Counted from the first letter of the stretch, positions 24,433 through 33,008 are shown. The stretch is 64,000 nt of DNA from JBOGUF01 sp050696075 (GCA_050696075.1 JBOGUF010000015.1:1-64000); one strand, 5' to 3'. Notes: generated by a model not told the origin, from the sequence alone. Translations and numbers: made by a program.

Positions 24433-25182
24433 ATGGGACACGTCACGGCAAACGGTCAGCCAACCCGATCGGCACGCACGCCGGTCGACCTGGCCGCGCG
24501 GTTGCGCGCGGTCGGCCAGCGCGTGACGCCGCAGCGGCTGATGATCCTCGGCGTCTTCGCCCATCGGGGGGAACACCTCACCGCGGAGGAGGTCTACGCC
24601 AGGGTCGAACTCCTCTCGCCGGCGCTCAATCGCTCCACGGTCTACCGCACGCTCGAACTCTTCCGCGATCTCGGTTTGATCTCGGAGACGGACCTCGGCG
24701 GCGGCGTCCGCCACTACGAACTGCTCGACGACGGCCGCCACCACCATCTTGTCTGCCACGGCTGCGGCGCAATGATCGAACTCGACGACGCGCTGGTCGA
24801 ACCCCTGCGCGCCCGAATCCACGACCAATACGGCTTCGCCGCCGGCATCGAGCACCTGGCGCTCTTCGGGTGGTGCGCCGTCTGCGAGGGCGGAAGGCGG
24901 AAGGCGGAGAAGACACGTAAGGGGGAACTCGTGCCGAAATACGACTACGCCTGCGATGAATGCGGCGCGTGTTTCGAGCGCGAACGGCCGATGGCAGAGG
25001 CGGCCGACACCGCGGCGTGCCCGGTCTGCGATGGCGCGGCGCGGCGGGTCTTCACGATGCCGAAGCTGCTCTTCAAGGCCGACCCACGAGATGTGCGTCC
25101 CTATTGGCACAACCACGACGGGTACAGTCATCAACACGCGCCACGCCGGGGACGTCATCGCTTGCCGAGCGAGGAGCACTGA
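24433..25182 (+). CDS. Fur-family regulator fused to FmdB-type zinc ribbon
   Basis: 249 aa. Residues 18-152 are a complete Fur/Zur protein: a winged helix with GQRVTPQRLMIL and TVYRTLELFRDLGLI, regulatory HHH then C108-x2-C111, and structural C148-x2-C151. Residues 153-166 are a basic linker encoded by 7-mer repeats. Residues 167-215 are an FmdB/CxxC-CxxC zinc ribbon (C174, C177, C196, C199) starting at Val167, encoded by GTG preceded by AAGGGGG. The GTG could be an internal start for a stand-alone ribbon. A His-rich tail follows. It is divergent from the Zn/Mn transporter, which it likely regulates. Confidence 0.85.
   Translation: MGHVTANGQPTRSARTPVDLAARLRAVGQRVTPQRLMILGVFAHRGEHLTAEEVYARVELLSPALNRSTVYRTLELFRDLGLISETDLGGGVRHYELLDDGRHHHLVCHGCGAMIELDDALVEPLRARIHDQYGFAAGIEHLALFGWCAVCEGGRRKAEKTRKGELVPKYDYACDECGACFERERPMAEAADTAACPVCDGAARRVFTMPKLLFKADPRDVRPYWHNHDGYSHQHAPRRGRHRLPSEEH
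24888..24910. repeat. 7-mer tandem repeat at the fur/fmdB junction
   Basis: GGCGGAA units run from the last Cys of the Fur domain into the linker. They replace what would be a stop codon and intergenic spacer between two normally separate genes. Confidence 0.65.
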
Positions 25183-25321
25183 TCGAAGCGGCTTCCCACC
25201 CCGCCCGTACCGTCTCGAGGTCGTCCCGCTCGTGCTCGAGTTGCCGGCCTTGCCTGCTCAAGGCTTCGAAATCGGCAACAAGGGAAGCAGCGGCCTCGTC
25301 GTCGTCAAACAGCACCATATC

Positions 25322-26971
25322 TCAGACGCGCGTGAAGATCTCCTCGACGATCGCGCCTTGCTCGTGAATAACGGAGATGATTTCCTCCAAACTGCTCAGC
25401 GGCACATTGTTGAGATAGAGCGCGAAGATCAGCTCGCGGCCGCTTTGGCCGGTCAGGTAGCCGGCCAGGGCCCGGGTCATCACCACGGGCCGTTGGTTCA
25501 TCAGGTCGAAGGCGATGGTCATGCCGGACTTGGCGGCCGCCTTGCCGGCGACGAGGCTGGTCGACTCGACCGTGGCGGCCTCGGTGCCGTCGACGCCCAG
25601 AATCGGGAGGGCGTCAAAATACGCCGGGAAGTCGGACCGGGTCGCCATGTATGCCAGCAGCCGCGCCACGGTGCGTGGGCTGAACAGGTCGGTGTACTCG
25701 TTGCCCCGGCCGTCGCTGAGCGAGACGAGGGCGCTGACGATGCCCGCCTGCTCCACGATCGCACGAACCTCCAGCATCCCCTCCTCGTACGTCGTATTGC
25801 CTTGACTCAGGGCGAGAAGGAAGATCAGCATGTCGGCGTGCTGGTTATGGCTGGTCTTTTCGATGAGCTTGAGGTTCTCCGAGAAGGGCAACGACCGATG
25901 GAGCGCGACCTGATCGGACTCGGTGTAGTCGCCCGGTGCTGGCAGCAGGTCGACCGGATTGGCGCCAGTTGGTGACGCCGCGACCGTCACGCCTGCCCGT
26001 TCGAGGGCTTCGATCAGCAGGGTGCGGGCGAAGGCTGATGGGTTCTCGACTTGATAGGTCGGCACGGCCTGGGACTGGTCGACGGGGATCTGCCCCGCGA
26101 CGAGGATTTGACCCGGGGCCGGCGACGAGACGCTGATATCCAGGGCCGCACTGGCGGCGACCGTGTTCACGTCGACCTCGACCTGATAGGCGGCCGACAT
26201 TGGTCGCCACTCCAACGTCGCCGCCTCCCCTACCTCACCGGGAGTGATGATGAAGTCGATCAGGTTGTCGTTGATCCAGATCGGGGTCAGGAGGTAGCCA
26301 TCCTTCTCCATCATCGGGAAGAGTCGATCGTCTACGATCACCTCGCCATTGACGTGCCGGACGCCGGCCGCGGCGACCTGACGGGCCAGGTCCTCCAGGC
26401 CAGCCAAGGGATCCCGCGGCGTCAACTCGACCAGATCGGGGAAGGCCGTGGCGTTGATGTGATCCATCGGGGTGAACGCGATCTGTCCGTCCTCCGTGTC
26501 GCGACCGCCCATCGTCAGGTCGCCACTCGCGACGAGGATCAGATCGCCCGCCAGTTCCCCGTCAGCCGCGATCGATCCGGTTCGGTAGACCGGGGTCTCG
26601 AAGCGGTAGTCCGGTCCGTAGGCGTCGAGCGCCGCCGCCCCGGAGAAGAGCTTGGTCGTTGAGGCGGCGAGGAACCATTCGTCGCCGCGGATGTCGAAGA
26701 CGGTCTCGCCGGTTGCGCGGTCCGCGACGTGGAGCCCCAGGCGGGCGGAGCGGTATTGCGGGGCGGCCATGATCGCGTCAATCGCGGCCATCAGGTCGTC
26801 GGCCGCGACTGGAGTGGCCTCGGCGTCTTGGGCGCTGGCCACCTGGACCAACCCGGCGATTGTCAGCGTAGAGGCAGCGAAGCCGGTGGCTCCGTAGCTC
26901 ATCGCCTGCCGGCGAGAGAAGCGCCGAGCGACAAAGTGTTGGCCGATGGTGTCCGGGTGACGCGTAGTCAT
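25322..26971 (-). CDS. dacB: D-alanyl-D-alanine carboxypeptidase/endopeptidase (PBP4, peptidase S13)
   Basis: 549 aa. An Arg-rich N-terminus (FSRRQAMSYG) and hydrophobic core end in a Gln-Asp-Ala-Glu-Ala-Thr-Pro spacer. The S13 active-site motifs are in order: S104-T-T-K107 (SxxK), SHNQHAD (SxN) and KSGMTIAF (KTG-like, here K-S-G). The large insert between SxxK and SxN is typical of PBP4. It trims or cleaves peptidoglycan cross-links outside the membrane. GGAGAGG precedes ATG 26971. Confidence 0.92.
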   Translation of the reverse strand: MTTRHPDTIGQHFVARRFSRRQAMSYGATGFAASTLTIAGLVQVASAQDAEATPVAADDLMAAIDAIMAAPQYRSARLGLHVADRATGETVFDIRGDEWFLAASTTKLFSGAAALDAYGPDYRFETPVYRTGSIAADGELAGDLILVASGDLTMGGRDTEDGQIAFTPMDHINATAFPDLVELTPRDPLAGLEDLARQVAAAGVRHVNGEVIVDDRLFPMMEKDGYLLTPIWINDNLIDFIITPGEVGEAATLEWRPMSAAYQVEVDVNTVAASAALDISVSSPAPGQILVAGQIPVDQSQAVPTYQVENPSAFARTLLIEALERAGVTVAASPTGANPVDLLPAPGDYTESDQVALHRSLPFSENLKLIEKTSHNQHADMLIFLLALSQGNTTYEEGMLEVRAIVEQAGIVSALVSLSDGRGNEYTDLFSPRTVARLLAYMATRSDFPAYFDALPILGVDGTEAATVESTSLVAGKAAAKSGMTIAFDLMNQRPVVMTRALAGYLTGQSGRELIFALYLNNVPLSSLEEIISVIHEQGAIVEEIFTRV

Positions 26972-27084
26972 TGACGATCCTCTCCAGGCGGGGCCGACGT
27001 GTGCCGGCCGCGATCTCGTGTTCGACGCTACCGACGTGCCGGTGGCGCATCATCCGGCGCCACATAGGCGGCGTTTGCCAAGCT

Positions 27085-27208
27085 CCGTCATGCTGAGGCG
27101 ACGCCGAAGCATCCCCCGGCGAAGCCGCTCCGTCGTGCTCCCCCAGGATTGGGGGTTGGGGGGCCGCCGCGCTGCGCGCGGGGCTGCTTCGATGCCTCAG
27201 CATGACGG
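27085..27208. repeat. Intergenic inverted-repeat element
   Basis: A 124-bp segment bounded by perfect 15-bp arms CCGTCATGCTGAGGC and GCCTCAGCATGACGG. It fills most of the gap 26972-27222 upstream of dacB. It has no coding potential. Repeats with GTCATGCTGAG ends are common between genes in several phyla. Confidence 0.7.
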
Positions 27209-27222
27209 GGTGCCAACGCGGC

Positions 27223-27993
27223 CTAATCGTAGAAATCGGGGCAAGGTCCGCGACACCAGCTCACCGGCAGGCAGTTCCCGTCGCGGGCCGCGAACCGCTG
27301 GTTGCAGTGATTGCCGCGGTACAGAAACACATTGGTCATGTCGTCTTTGGTATTGCCCCGCACGTCCCTCGGGTCACATGGCACGCAAACGACGTACCCC
27401 GGACGATCCCCCTCCATGTAATAGTTCTCGCGGACGTTGCCGAAGGAATCACCGTCGATGCCGCCGACTAGCTCCCCTCGATTGTAGCAATCGATGGCAT
27501 CGTCGGGGCAGTCGACGAGTCCATCGATGAAGAGGTGGGCGGTCCCGAACGCCATGTCCAGCGATTGCTCCCAGTTGGCCAGGACCTCGACCTCGTACGT
27601 CACCCCGGCGCGGACCATCGCCTCGCGCAGGTCGTCGGATCTGGCAAAGAGCCAGGCGGGTTTACCGTCGTCCCAGTCCAGATAGATCAGCACCTCGTTG
27701 GCGACGGTGCGGACGCTGAGGAAGAGCGCCTCGGCGATGGCCCGATCGGGTTCTCCGGCCACGAGCGGGCGCGGGACCTCCAACTCCCGCGGCGAAAGCT
27801 TGACGGCGGATTGCTCGGGCGGCCGGGCGGAGTCCTCGGTGGGGGTGAGCGCCCGGATCTCCGCGATCGCCTCGGCAACGGAGAGCTGCCGACCAGCCAG
27901 CCAGGCGGCGTGGATCGCGGACTCGTCCCAGTGCGCCCAAGCGAACACGGCATGGGCTGCTTCACCATCAACGCATCGGATTCCATGGCTCAT
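27223..27993 (-). CDS. Chimeric protein: degenerate LuxR C-terminus joined to an unknown Cys-rich domain
   Basis: 256 aa. Residues 20-50 (AHWDESAIHAAWLAGRQLS) and 66-102 (LSPRELEVPRPLVAGEP, then ALFLSVRTVANEV) match the end of large LuxR-family regulators. The helix-turn-helix has Pro where Leu is usual, which would break a helix. From about 105 on it matches nothing I know: an acidic region, then eight or more Cys in the last 110 residues (VVCVPCDPRD, CNQRFAARDGNC, CRGPCPDFYD). It may be a chimera formed by deletion, or a decaying gene; the frame is intact. Confidence 0.5.
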   Translation of the reverse strand: MSHGIRCVDGEAAHAVFAWAHWDESAIHAAWLAGRQLSVAEAIAEIRALTPTEDSARPPEQSAVKLSPRELEVPRPLVAGEPDRAIAEALFLSVRTVANEVLIYLDWDDGKPAWLFARSDDLREAMVRAGVTYEVEVLANWEQSLDMAFGTAHLFIDGLVDCPDDAIDCYNRGELVGGIDGDSFGNVRENYYMEGDRPGYVVCVPCDPRDVRGNTKDDMTNVFLYRGNHCNQRFAARDGNCLPVSWCRGPCPDFYD

Positions 27994-28031
27994 CTATCAT
28001 CTCGCGAACAACCGCTGTCGAGCGAAGGAAA

Positions 28032-28919
28032 ATGGTGGAAGCTCCGTCGGTAACACATTCCTGTCGCCCTTCCCGCCGCCAGGTGGTGCGGGGCTACCTC
28101 GTGCTGCCGCACGCCGTGCCGATCGTCGTCGTCATGACCGCAACGGCCGCGTTCGCCGTCGTCGCGGCGGGCGGCTGGCCGGGACTTGAGGCATTCGCCT
28201 GGCTGCTGGGCGCCATGTTCGGCGGGCAATTGACGGTTGGCGCGGTCAACGAGCTGGTCGACGCCGATCTCGACGCGATCGCCAAACCGGAGAAGCCGAT
28301 TCCAGCCGGGTTCGTCTCGCGGCGAGGCGCCTGGCTGGTCGCCATCGGCGGCCTGGTCTTGATGGCGGCGGCGAGCTCGCGGTTTGGCCTTGAGGCGTTC
28401 ACGCTCTGTGCCCTCGGCACCGGCGCCGGCGTGGCCTACAGCCTGTGGTTCAAACGCACGATCTGGTCGTGGGTTCCCTATCTCGTCGCGCTCCCGCTCA
28501 TCCCGATTTGGGTCTGGACCGCGCTGAGCACCGTCGACGCCGGCCTCTTCGCCGTCTACCCGATCGGGGCGGCAGCGGTCGTTGCCGTCCAGATCGCCCA
28601 ATCGCTGCCGGACGTCGAGGTCGATCGCGCGTCCGGCGTGCGGACGCTGGCAGTGGCGCTCGGCCCCAACCGCGCACGGCACGTCTGCTGGGGAGCCATG
28701 ATCCTGGCCGCGCTATTGGCCGCCGCACTGGCCCACTGGTTGACCGAGCACCCGATGCGGGTCTGGCCCACGGCATTGTTGGCCTGCGGGCTGGTCGGAC
28801 TAAATATCGCCATCTGGCGACGGAATCCGCGGTCGGGGGCGCTGGCGTGCTTCCCCTGCATCGCCGCCGGCGCGGCCGTGCTCGGCATCGGCTGGACCGC
28901 GGCCCTGGTCACGCTCTGA
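28032..28919 (+). CDS. UbiA-family prenyltransferase
   Basis: 295 aa integral membrane protein with about eight helices. Both Mg-pyrophosphate motifs are present: N73-E-L-V-D-A-D-L-D in the first and D194-V-E-V-D198 in the second. The enzyme would attach a polyprenyl chain to an aromatic or other acceptor. It heads a same-strand run with methyltransferase, FAD oxidoreductase, SRPBCC cyclase and ketosynthase (gaps 81, -11, 69 and -4 bp). This suggests a lipid-quinone-like or meroterpenoid-like product. Confidence 0.9.
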   Translation: MVEAPSVTHSCRPSRRQVVRGYLVLPHAVPIVVVMTATAAFAVVAAGGWPGLEAFAWLLGAMFGGQLTVGAVNELVDADLDAIAKPEKPIPAGFVSRRGAWLVAIGGLVLMAAASSRFGLEAFTLCALGTGAGVAYSLWFKRTIWSWVPYLVALPLIPIWVWTALSTVDAGLFAVYPIGAAAVVAVQIAQSLPDVEVDRASGVRTLAVALGPNRARHVCWGAMILAALLAAALAHWLTEHPMRVWPTALLACGLVGLNIAIWRRNPRSGALACFPCIAAGAAVLGIGWTAALVTL

Positions 28920-29000
28920 AGCATGCGCGACAGGTCGCCGTCGGTGCTGGCGGCGCCTGGACTGTATGCTACCCCCCAAACCGGGAGGAGCAGGCAGCAC

Positions 29001-29768
29001 ATGTCCCAGCTAACCAACAGCCTACGCGGTCCCGTGCGGTCTCTCCTTTCGCCACTCCTACGGAGCGACGAGCCCGAGTTGCTCGACGAAGCCGGACACG
29101 ACCCGGCTGAGCTGGCCGCGAACCTGCGCGACATCCGCCGCGTCAATCACCTGCTGGGTGGCACGTCGATCATGCTGCGCCACCTGCCCCGCCTCCTCGA
29201 CACGATGCCCGCGACGACGCAACCCGTGACCCTCCTCGACCTCGCCACCGGCTCCGCCGACATCCCGCTCGCCATCCTCCGCTGGGCGAAGCAGCGTCGC
29301 CTCGCGGCGACGATCGTCGCCAGCGATGCGTCCGCGGCGATCCTCGCTCACGCGCGGGAGCAGATCGTGGATCACCCGGAGATCACGCTGGCGCGGTACG
29401 ACGCGCGGTCAGTCCCGCTGCCGGACAAGCAATTCGACGTCGTGCTCTGTTCGCTGGCGCTGCACCACTTCTCGCCGGAAGAGGCAATGCGGGTGCTGCA
29501 GGAGATGGACCGTTTGGCGCGGACCGGGTTCATCCTCAACGATCTGCGCCGCGGGCGACTCGGCTACGCCGCGGCCTGGGTCGCGTCGCGGCTGACGACC
29601 CGGAATCGCCTCACCCGCCACGACGCGCCGCTCTCCGTCCGCCGGGCCTATACGCCGGCCGAACTTGACGCCCTCTTGCGCCGGGCCGGGATCGACGACG
29701 CCGCAATCTCGACCCACCCCTGGTTTCGGATGGCCGCGGTCAAGACGGGAACGACGAATGAAGCCTGA
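29001..29768 (+). CDS. Class I SAM-dependent methyltransferase
   Basis: 255 aa. The Rossmann core begins VTLLDLATGSADIPLAIL (motif I), with an acidic end in VASDASAAILA. Motif IV is VVLCSLALHHFSPEEA, and ILNDLRRGRLGYAAAW follows. The helical N-terminal region (RRVNHLLGGTSIMLRHLPRLL) is of the type seen in polyketide and quinone C- or O-methyltransferases. GGAGGAG ten bases upstream favours ATG 29001. It overlaps the next gene by 11 bp. Confidence 0.88.
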   Translation: MSQLTNSLRGPVRSLLSPLLRSDEPELLDEAGHDPAELAANLRDIRRVNHLLGGTSIMLRHLPRLLDTMPATTQPVTLLDLATGSADIPLAILRWAKQRRLAATIVASDASAAILAHAREQIVDHPEITLARYDARSVPLPDKQFDVVLCSLALHHFSPEEAMRVLQEMDRLARTGFILNDLRRGRLGYAAAWVASRLTTRNRLTRHDAPLSVRRAYTPAELDALLRRAGIDDAAISTHPWFRMAAVKTGTTNEA

Positions 29769-30969
29769 GCGCGACGCCGAGGCGATCATCGTCGGGGGTG
29801 GGCCGGCCGGCAGCGCGACCGCGGCGGCGCTGGCCGGGGCCGGGCATCGCGTGGTGCTGCTCGACAAGGCGAGTTTTCCGCGGCACAAGGCGTGCTCGGA
29901 ATATGTCAACCCGGCCGGCGCGGAGCTGCTCCAAGAGATGGGCGTACTCGACGAGGTGCTGCGTGCCGGCGCGCACCGGATGGAGGCGATGATCGTCCAC
30001 GCGCCGGACGGACATCGCTTTGTGGCGAACTTCGCGAAGGCGGAGCCGGGGCGGGCCGCGCTCGGCCTTTCCCGCTATCGCCTGGACCACCTCTTGCTCG
30101 AACGGGCGAAAGCGGCCGGCGTCACGGTTTGTGAGCGCGCCCACGTCCGCGAGGTGGTGCGGGAGCGCGGGCGGGTCGTGGGGGTGGAGGCAACGATCGC
30201 CGGGACCCGCGAGTCGATCCGCTCGTCGCTCGTCGTCGGCGCGGACGGGCGCAACTCGGCGGTCGCCCGCTCCCTCGGCTTGGACGTTCCCCTTCGGTGG
30301 CCGCGCAAGACGGGCCTCGTCGCGCATTACCGGGGGGTAACGGGCCTCGACCGATGCGGCGAGCTGCACGTCGCGCACCACGCCTACGCGGGCCTGGCGC
30401 CACTCGAGGATGGCCTGACCAACGTCGCGGTCGTCGCCAATGTGCGCGCCGTGGACGGGCGAACCGGCTCGATTGAGGAGTTCTTCGCCGAGTCGTTGCG
30501 GTCGCTCCCGGCCGTCGCGCTGAAGTTGGCGGGCGCGGCGCGGGTCGGCGGCATTCGCGGCGTCGGTTCGATGGCGTCTCGCGCCCGGCGCACCACGGGC
30601 GACGGGTTTCTGCTGGTGGGGGACGCCGCGTCTTTTCTCGACCCCTTCACCGGGGATGGGATCTACGAGGCGCTCCTGGCCGCGCACCTCGCGGCGCCCG
30701 TGGCGAGCGCCGCGCTGAAGGCCGGGGATCTCTCAGCCGCGGCGCTCGATCCGTACCGCATCGCCCGCCGGCGGGCCTTGACGGCGAAGCGCGAGGTCTG
30801 TTGGATCGTGCAGGGCTTCATCAACGCCCCTCCCCTGATGAACTACGTTACGCGGCGGCTGGCGCGGCGCGAGGCGCTGGGGTTGACGCTCAGCGGTGTC
30901 CTGGGCAACTTCCGGCCTGCCACCGAGGCGCTCTCGCCTCTCTTTTTGGCACGGCTGTTGCGCCCCTGA
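29758..30969 (+). CDS. FAD-dependent oxidoreductase (geranylgeranyl-reductase/hydroxylase type)
   Basis: 403 aa. The FAD dinucleotide motif is IIVGGGPAGSATAAAL. Motif KACSEYVNPAG resembles the conserved CGE/CSEY region of geranylgeranyl-reductase-like flavoproteins, and GDAASFLDPFTGDGI is the second FAD motif. It may hydroxylate or oxidise an aromatic ring, or reduce a prenyl chain; sequence alone does not separate these. Start ATG 29758 lies inside the methyltransferase gene, implying coupled translation. Confidence 0.87.
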   Translation: MKPERDAEAIIVGGGPAGSATAAALAGAGHRVVLLDKASFPRHKACSEYVNPAGAELLQEMGVLDEVLRAGAHRMEAMIVHAPDGHRFVANFAKAEPGRAALGLSRYRLDHLLLERAKAAGVTVCERAHVREVVRERGRVVGVEATIAGTRESIRSSLVVGADGRNSAVARSLGLDVPLRWPRKTGLVAHYRGVTGLDRCGELHVAHHAYAGLAPLEDGLTNVAVVANVRAVDGRTGSIEEFFAESLRSLPAVALKLAGAARVGGIRGVGSMASRARRTTGDGFLLVGDAASFLDPFTGDGIYEALLAAHLAAPVASAALKAGDLSAAALDPYRIARRRALTAKREVCWIVQGFINAPPLMNYVTRRLARREALGLTLSGVLGNFRPATEALSPLFLARLLRP

Positions 30970-30982
30970 TTGCCGGCTAAAC

Positions 30983-31016
30983 GGAAGGTGGAAGGCGGCA
31001 AGGCGGCAAGGCGGGG
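30983..31016. repeat. 7/8-mer tandem repeat before the cyclase gene
   Basis: GGAAGGT, GGAAGGC, GGCAAGGC, GGCAAGGC and GGG, immediately upstream of the SRPBCC gene in the only real gap of the cluster. Confidence 0.65.
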
Positions 31017-31038
31017 GCGCGAAGGATGTGAAGGACGC

Positions 31039-31527
31039 ATGCGAACCGAGAACAGTCTCATGATGGCCGGCGATCTGGAGCGGATCGTGGCGCTCGCGGC
31101 CGACGTCGAGCGCTGGCCGATCATCCTCCCACACTACCGATGGGTGACGCTGCTGGAGGGCGGCGGCGACCGCAAAACGGTCGAGATGGCGGCGCGGCGC
31201 GGGCGCATCCCGGTCAAGTGGCGCGCGATCCAGGAGGTTGAGCGCGACGGCGCAACGCCGGTCATCCGTTACCGCCACATCGGCGGTGTGACCAAGGGGA
31301 TGGAGGTCGCCTGGACCTTCTCACCGGGGCCGAGCGAGGTCGGCGTCCGCATCGACCACGAGTTCACCCCGCCCTGGCCGGTCGTCGGGGGGATCGTCGC
31401 GGAACACGTCATCGGGCCGCACTTTGTGGCGGCGATTGCCGGCAGGACGCTGCGGACGATCAAGGCGATCGTCGAAGATCGTGACGAGCGGTTCGATCCC
31501 GACGGCCAGCCGCGGTTGCGATCGTGA
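31039..31527 (+). CDS. SRPBCC-family protein (polyketide cyclase/dehydrase type)
   Basis: 162 aa, START-like fold. It begins MRTENSLMMAGDLERIVALA, the typical beta-alpha-alpha opening of polyketide cyclase/dehydrases. It then has VERWPIILPHYRWV, WRAIQEVERDG, and a C-terminal helix FVAAIAGRTLRTIKAIVE. In aromatic polyketide pathways such proteins guide ring closure or aromatisation. It overlaps the ketosynthase start by 4 bp (GTGA), strong evidence for joint action. Confidence 0.87.
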   Translation: MRTENSLMMAGDLERIVALAADVERWPIILPHYRWVTLLEGGGDRKTVEMAARRGRIPVKWRAIQEVERDGATPVIRYRHIGGVTKGMEVAWTFSPGPSEVGVRIDHEFTPPWPVVGGIVAEHVIGPHFVAAIAGRTLRTIKAIVEDRDERFDPDGQPRLRS

Positions 31528-32756
31528 AGCAGCGCGTCGCGATCACCGGCATCGGCGCGGTGACGCCGATCGGCATTGGCGTCGAGGAGCTATGGTGCGG
31601 CGTGCGGTGCGGCACGTCCGCCGTCCGCGCCATTCAGCGGTTTGATACCGCGCGGATCGCGAGCAAGGTCGCGGCGGAGGTGCGCTTCGACCCGCTGCAC
31701 TTTATGTCTCCCAAGCGCGCCCAACGGCTCGACCGCTTCTCGCAGTTCGCGCTCGTCAGCGCGCGGAAGGCGCTTGAGGATGCGGGCCTGACGGCGGCGC
31801 ACGCGGCCGGCGCGGGCGCCGGGGTCTACATCGGCTCCGCCCTGGGCGGCGTCGCCTTCGCCGAAGAGCAGCACGCGTCCTACGTCATCAACGGCCCGCG
31901 GCACGTCAATCCGCTCCTCGCCCTCTCCGTCTTCGGCGGCGCGGCCTCCTCGAACGTCACGATCGAGCTCGGCTTGACCGGACCGTCGCTCGCCTATGGC
32001 AACTCGTGCGCGGCGGGGCTGATCGCGATCGGCGAGGCGGCGCGGTTGATCGAGGCGGGACGCGTCCGGGTCATGCTGGCCGGCGGGGCCGAAGCGCCGC
32101 TCGCCCCGCTCACCGTCGGCGCCTTCGCCATGATTCGCGTGCTCAGCACCCGCAACGACGACCCGGCAACCTCCAGCCGGCCCTTCGACCGCGGCCGCGA
32201 CGGCTTCGTCATCGCCGAGGGCGGGACGGTGCTGGTGCTGGAGTCGTTCGATCACGCGCGGGCGCGGGGAGCGCGCATCTACGCCGAACTGGCCGGCTAC
32301 GAGACGACGAGCGACGCCCACCACATGACGGCGCCGCACCCGGACGGCGTTCAGGCCGCCCGTGCCATGAGCGGCGCCATCGCCAGCGCCGGTCTCTGTC
32401 CCGAAGCGATCGACTACGTCAACGCGCACGGCTCCTCGACCGTGCTCAACGACTCGACCGAGTGCCGCGCCATCCGCCTTGCGTTGGGGAAACAGGCCGA
32501 GCGGGTCGCGGTCAGCGGCACGAAGGGGTTGCACGGCCACGCGCTCGGCGCGACCGGGGCGATGGAGGCGGCGATCTGCGCGCTCGCCTTGCAGCGCGGC
32601 CATCTCCCCGGCACCGCCAACCTGTTCGATTTGGACCCCGCCTGCGACCTCGACGTCATCCCCCCCGGCGGCCGCGACCGCCAGGTCTCGACCCTGCTCT
32701 GCAACGCCTTCGGTTTTGGAGGCGTCAACGCCAGCCTGGCAATGCGCGCGGTCTGA
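31524..32756 (+). CDS. FabF-like beta-ketoacyl synthase of the UbiA cluster
   Basis: 410 aa, KAS II length. The Cys-His-His triad is intact at C162 (GNSCAAG), H302 (NAHGSST) and H339 (LHGHALGATG), almost the same positions as in E. coli FabF. The nucleophile context is unusual (N-S-C-A instead of T-A-C-A). H337 precedes the last catalytic His, where FabF has a non-His residue. There is no chain-length-factor partner, ACP or malonyltransferase beside it. As it lies in the UbiA cluster and not with fatty acid genes, a specialised polyketide role is likely. GTG start. Confidence 0.9.
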   Translation: MKQRVAITGIGAVTPIGIGVEELWCGVRCGTSAVRAIQRFDTARIASKVAAEVRFDPLHFMSPKRAQRLDRFSQFALVSARKALEDAGLTAAHAAGAGAGVYIGSALGGVAFAEEQHASYVINGPRHVNPLLALSVFGGAASSNVTIELGLTGPSLAYGNSCAAGLIAIGEAARLIEAGRVRVMLAGGAEAPLAPLTVGAFAMIRVLSTRNDDPATSSRPFDRGRDGFVIAEGGTVLVLESFDHARARGARIYAELAGYETTSDAHHMTAPHPDGVQAARAMSGAIASAGLCPEAIDYVNAHGSSTVLNDSTECRAIRLALGKQAERVAVSGTKGLHGHALGATGAMEAAICALALQRGHLPGTANLFDLDPACDLDVIPPGGRDRQVSTLLCNAFGFGGVNASLAMRAV

Positions 32757-32763
32757 GCGATTC

Positions 32764-32879
32764 GCGGCGTTGAAACGCCGCGCTCAACCTACGAAGTCCC
32801 TCCGGGACTGTGGAAATCGTGCCCCCGTGTTCAACCCCGAAGGGGTTTCGTAGGTTGAGCCCGGGGATTGATCCCCGGG
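32764..32879. repeat. Five-hairpin intergenic repeat element
   Basis: A 116-bp block of nested perfect hairpins. GCGGCGTT/AACGCCGC is at 32764-32781. Outer arms CTCAACCTACGAA/TTCGTAGGTTGAG are at 32783-32795 and 32847-32859. They enclose GTCCC/GGGAC (32796-32808) and AACCCC/GGGGTT (32833-32847). CCCGGGGAT/ATCCCCGGG follows at 32860-32879. It sits directly after the ketosynthase stop and could also end transcription. Confidence 0.75.
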
Positions 32880-33008
32880 AATCGCTTTGACGGCGATTTT
32901 GCCGGTTTCGGGTGAGGGGAAGGGGCGGCTTTCGGTGCGGTAGAGGCTGGCCCAGGCAGCTTCGTCGATCTCGGCGCGGGGGAGGTCGTCTTGGTGGACG
33001 TCTCTCAT
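32880..33008 (-). pseudogene. Remnant of a DNA-methyltransferase (Mod-like) C-terminus
   Basis: About 43 residues starting MRDVHQDDLPRAEIDEAAWA and ending ETGKIAVKAI. This resembles the C-terminal segment of adenine-specific DNA methyltransferase/Mod-type proteins. The frame then runs into the hairpin element, so the domain is cut off. Only a short piece is left and nothing else of such a gene is nearby. The family match is from memory and needs a search. Confidence 0.35.

Noticed and set aside
25073..25318. 81-residue minus-strand frame starting 3 bp after the dacB stop
   Set aside because: The N-terminal half looks coiled-coil-like and could be a real small gene, but the rest is antisense to the Fur-FmdB tail and no binding site or family was seen.
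32464..32603. Ketosynthase considered as a chain-length factor (KSbeta)
   Set aside because: The catalytic Cys and both His are present, so it is a KSalpha/FabF-type enzyme.
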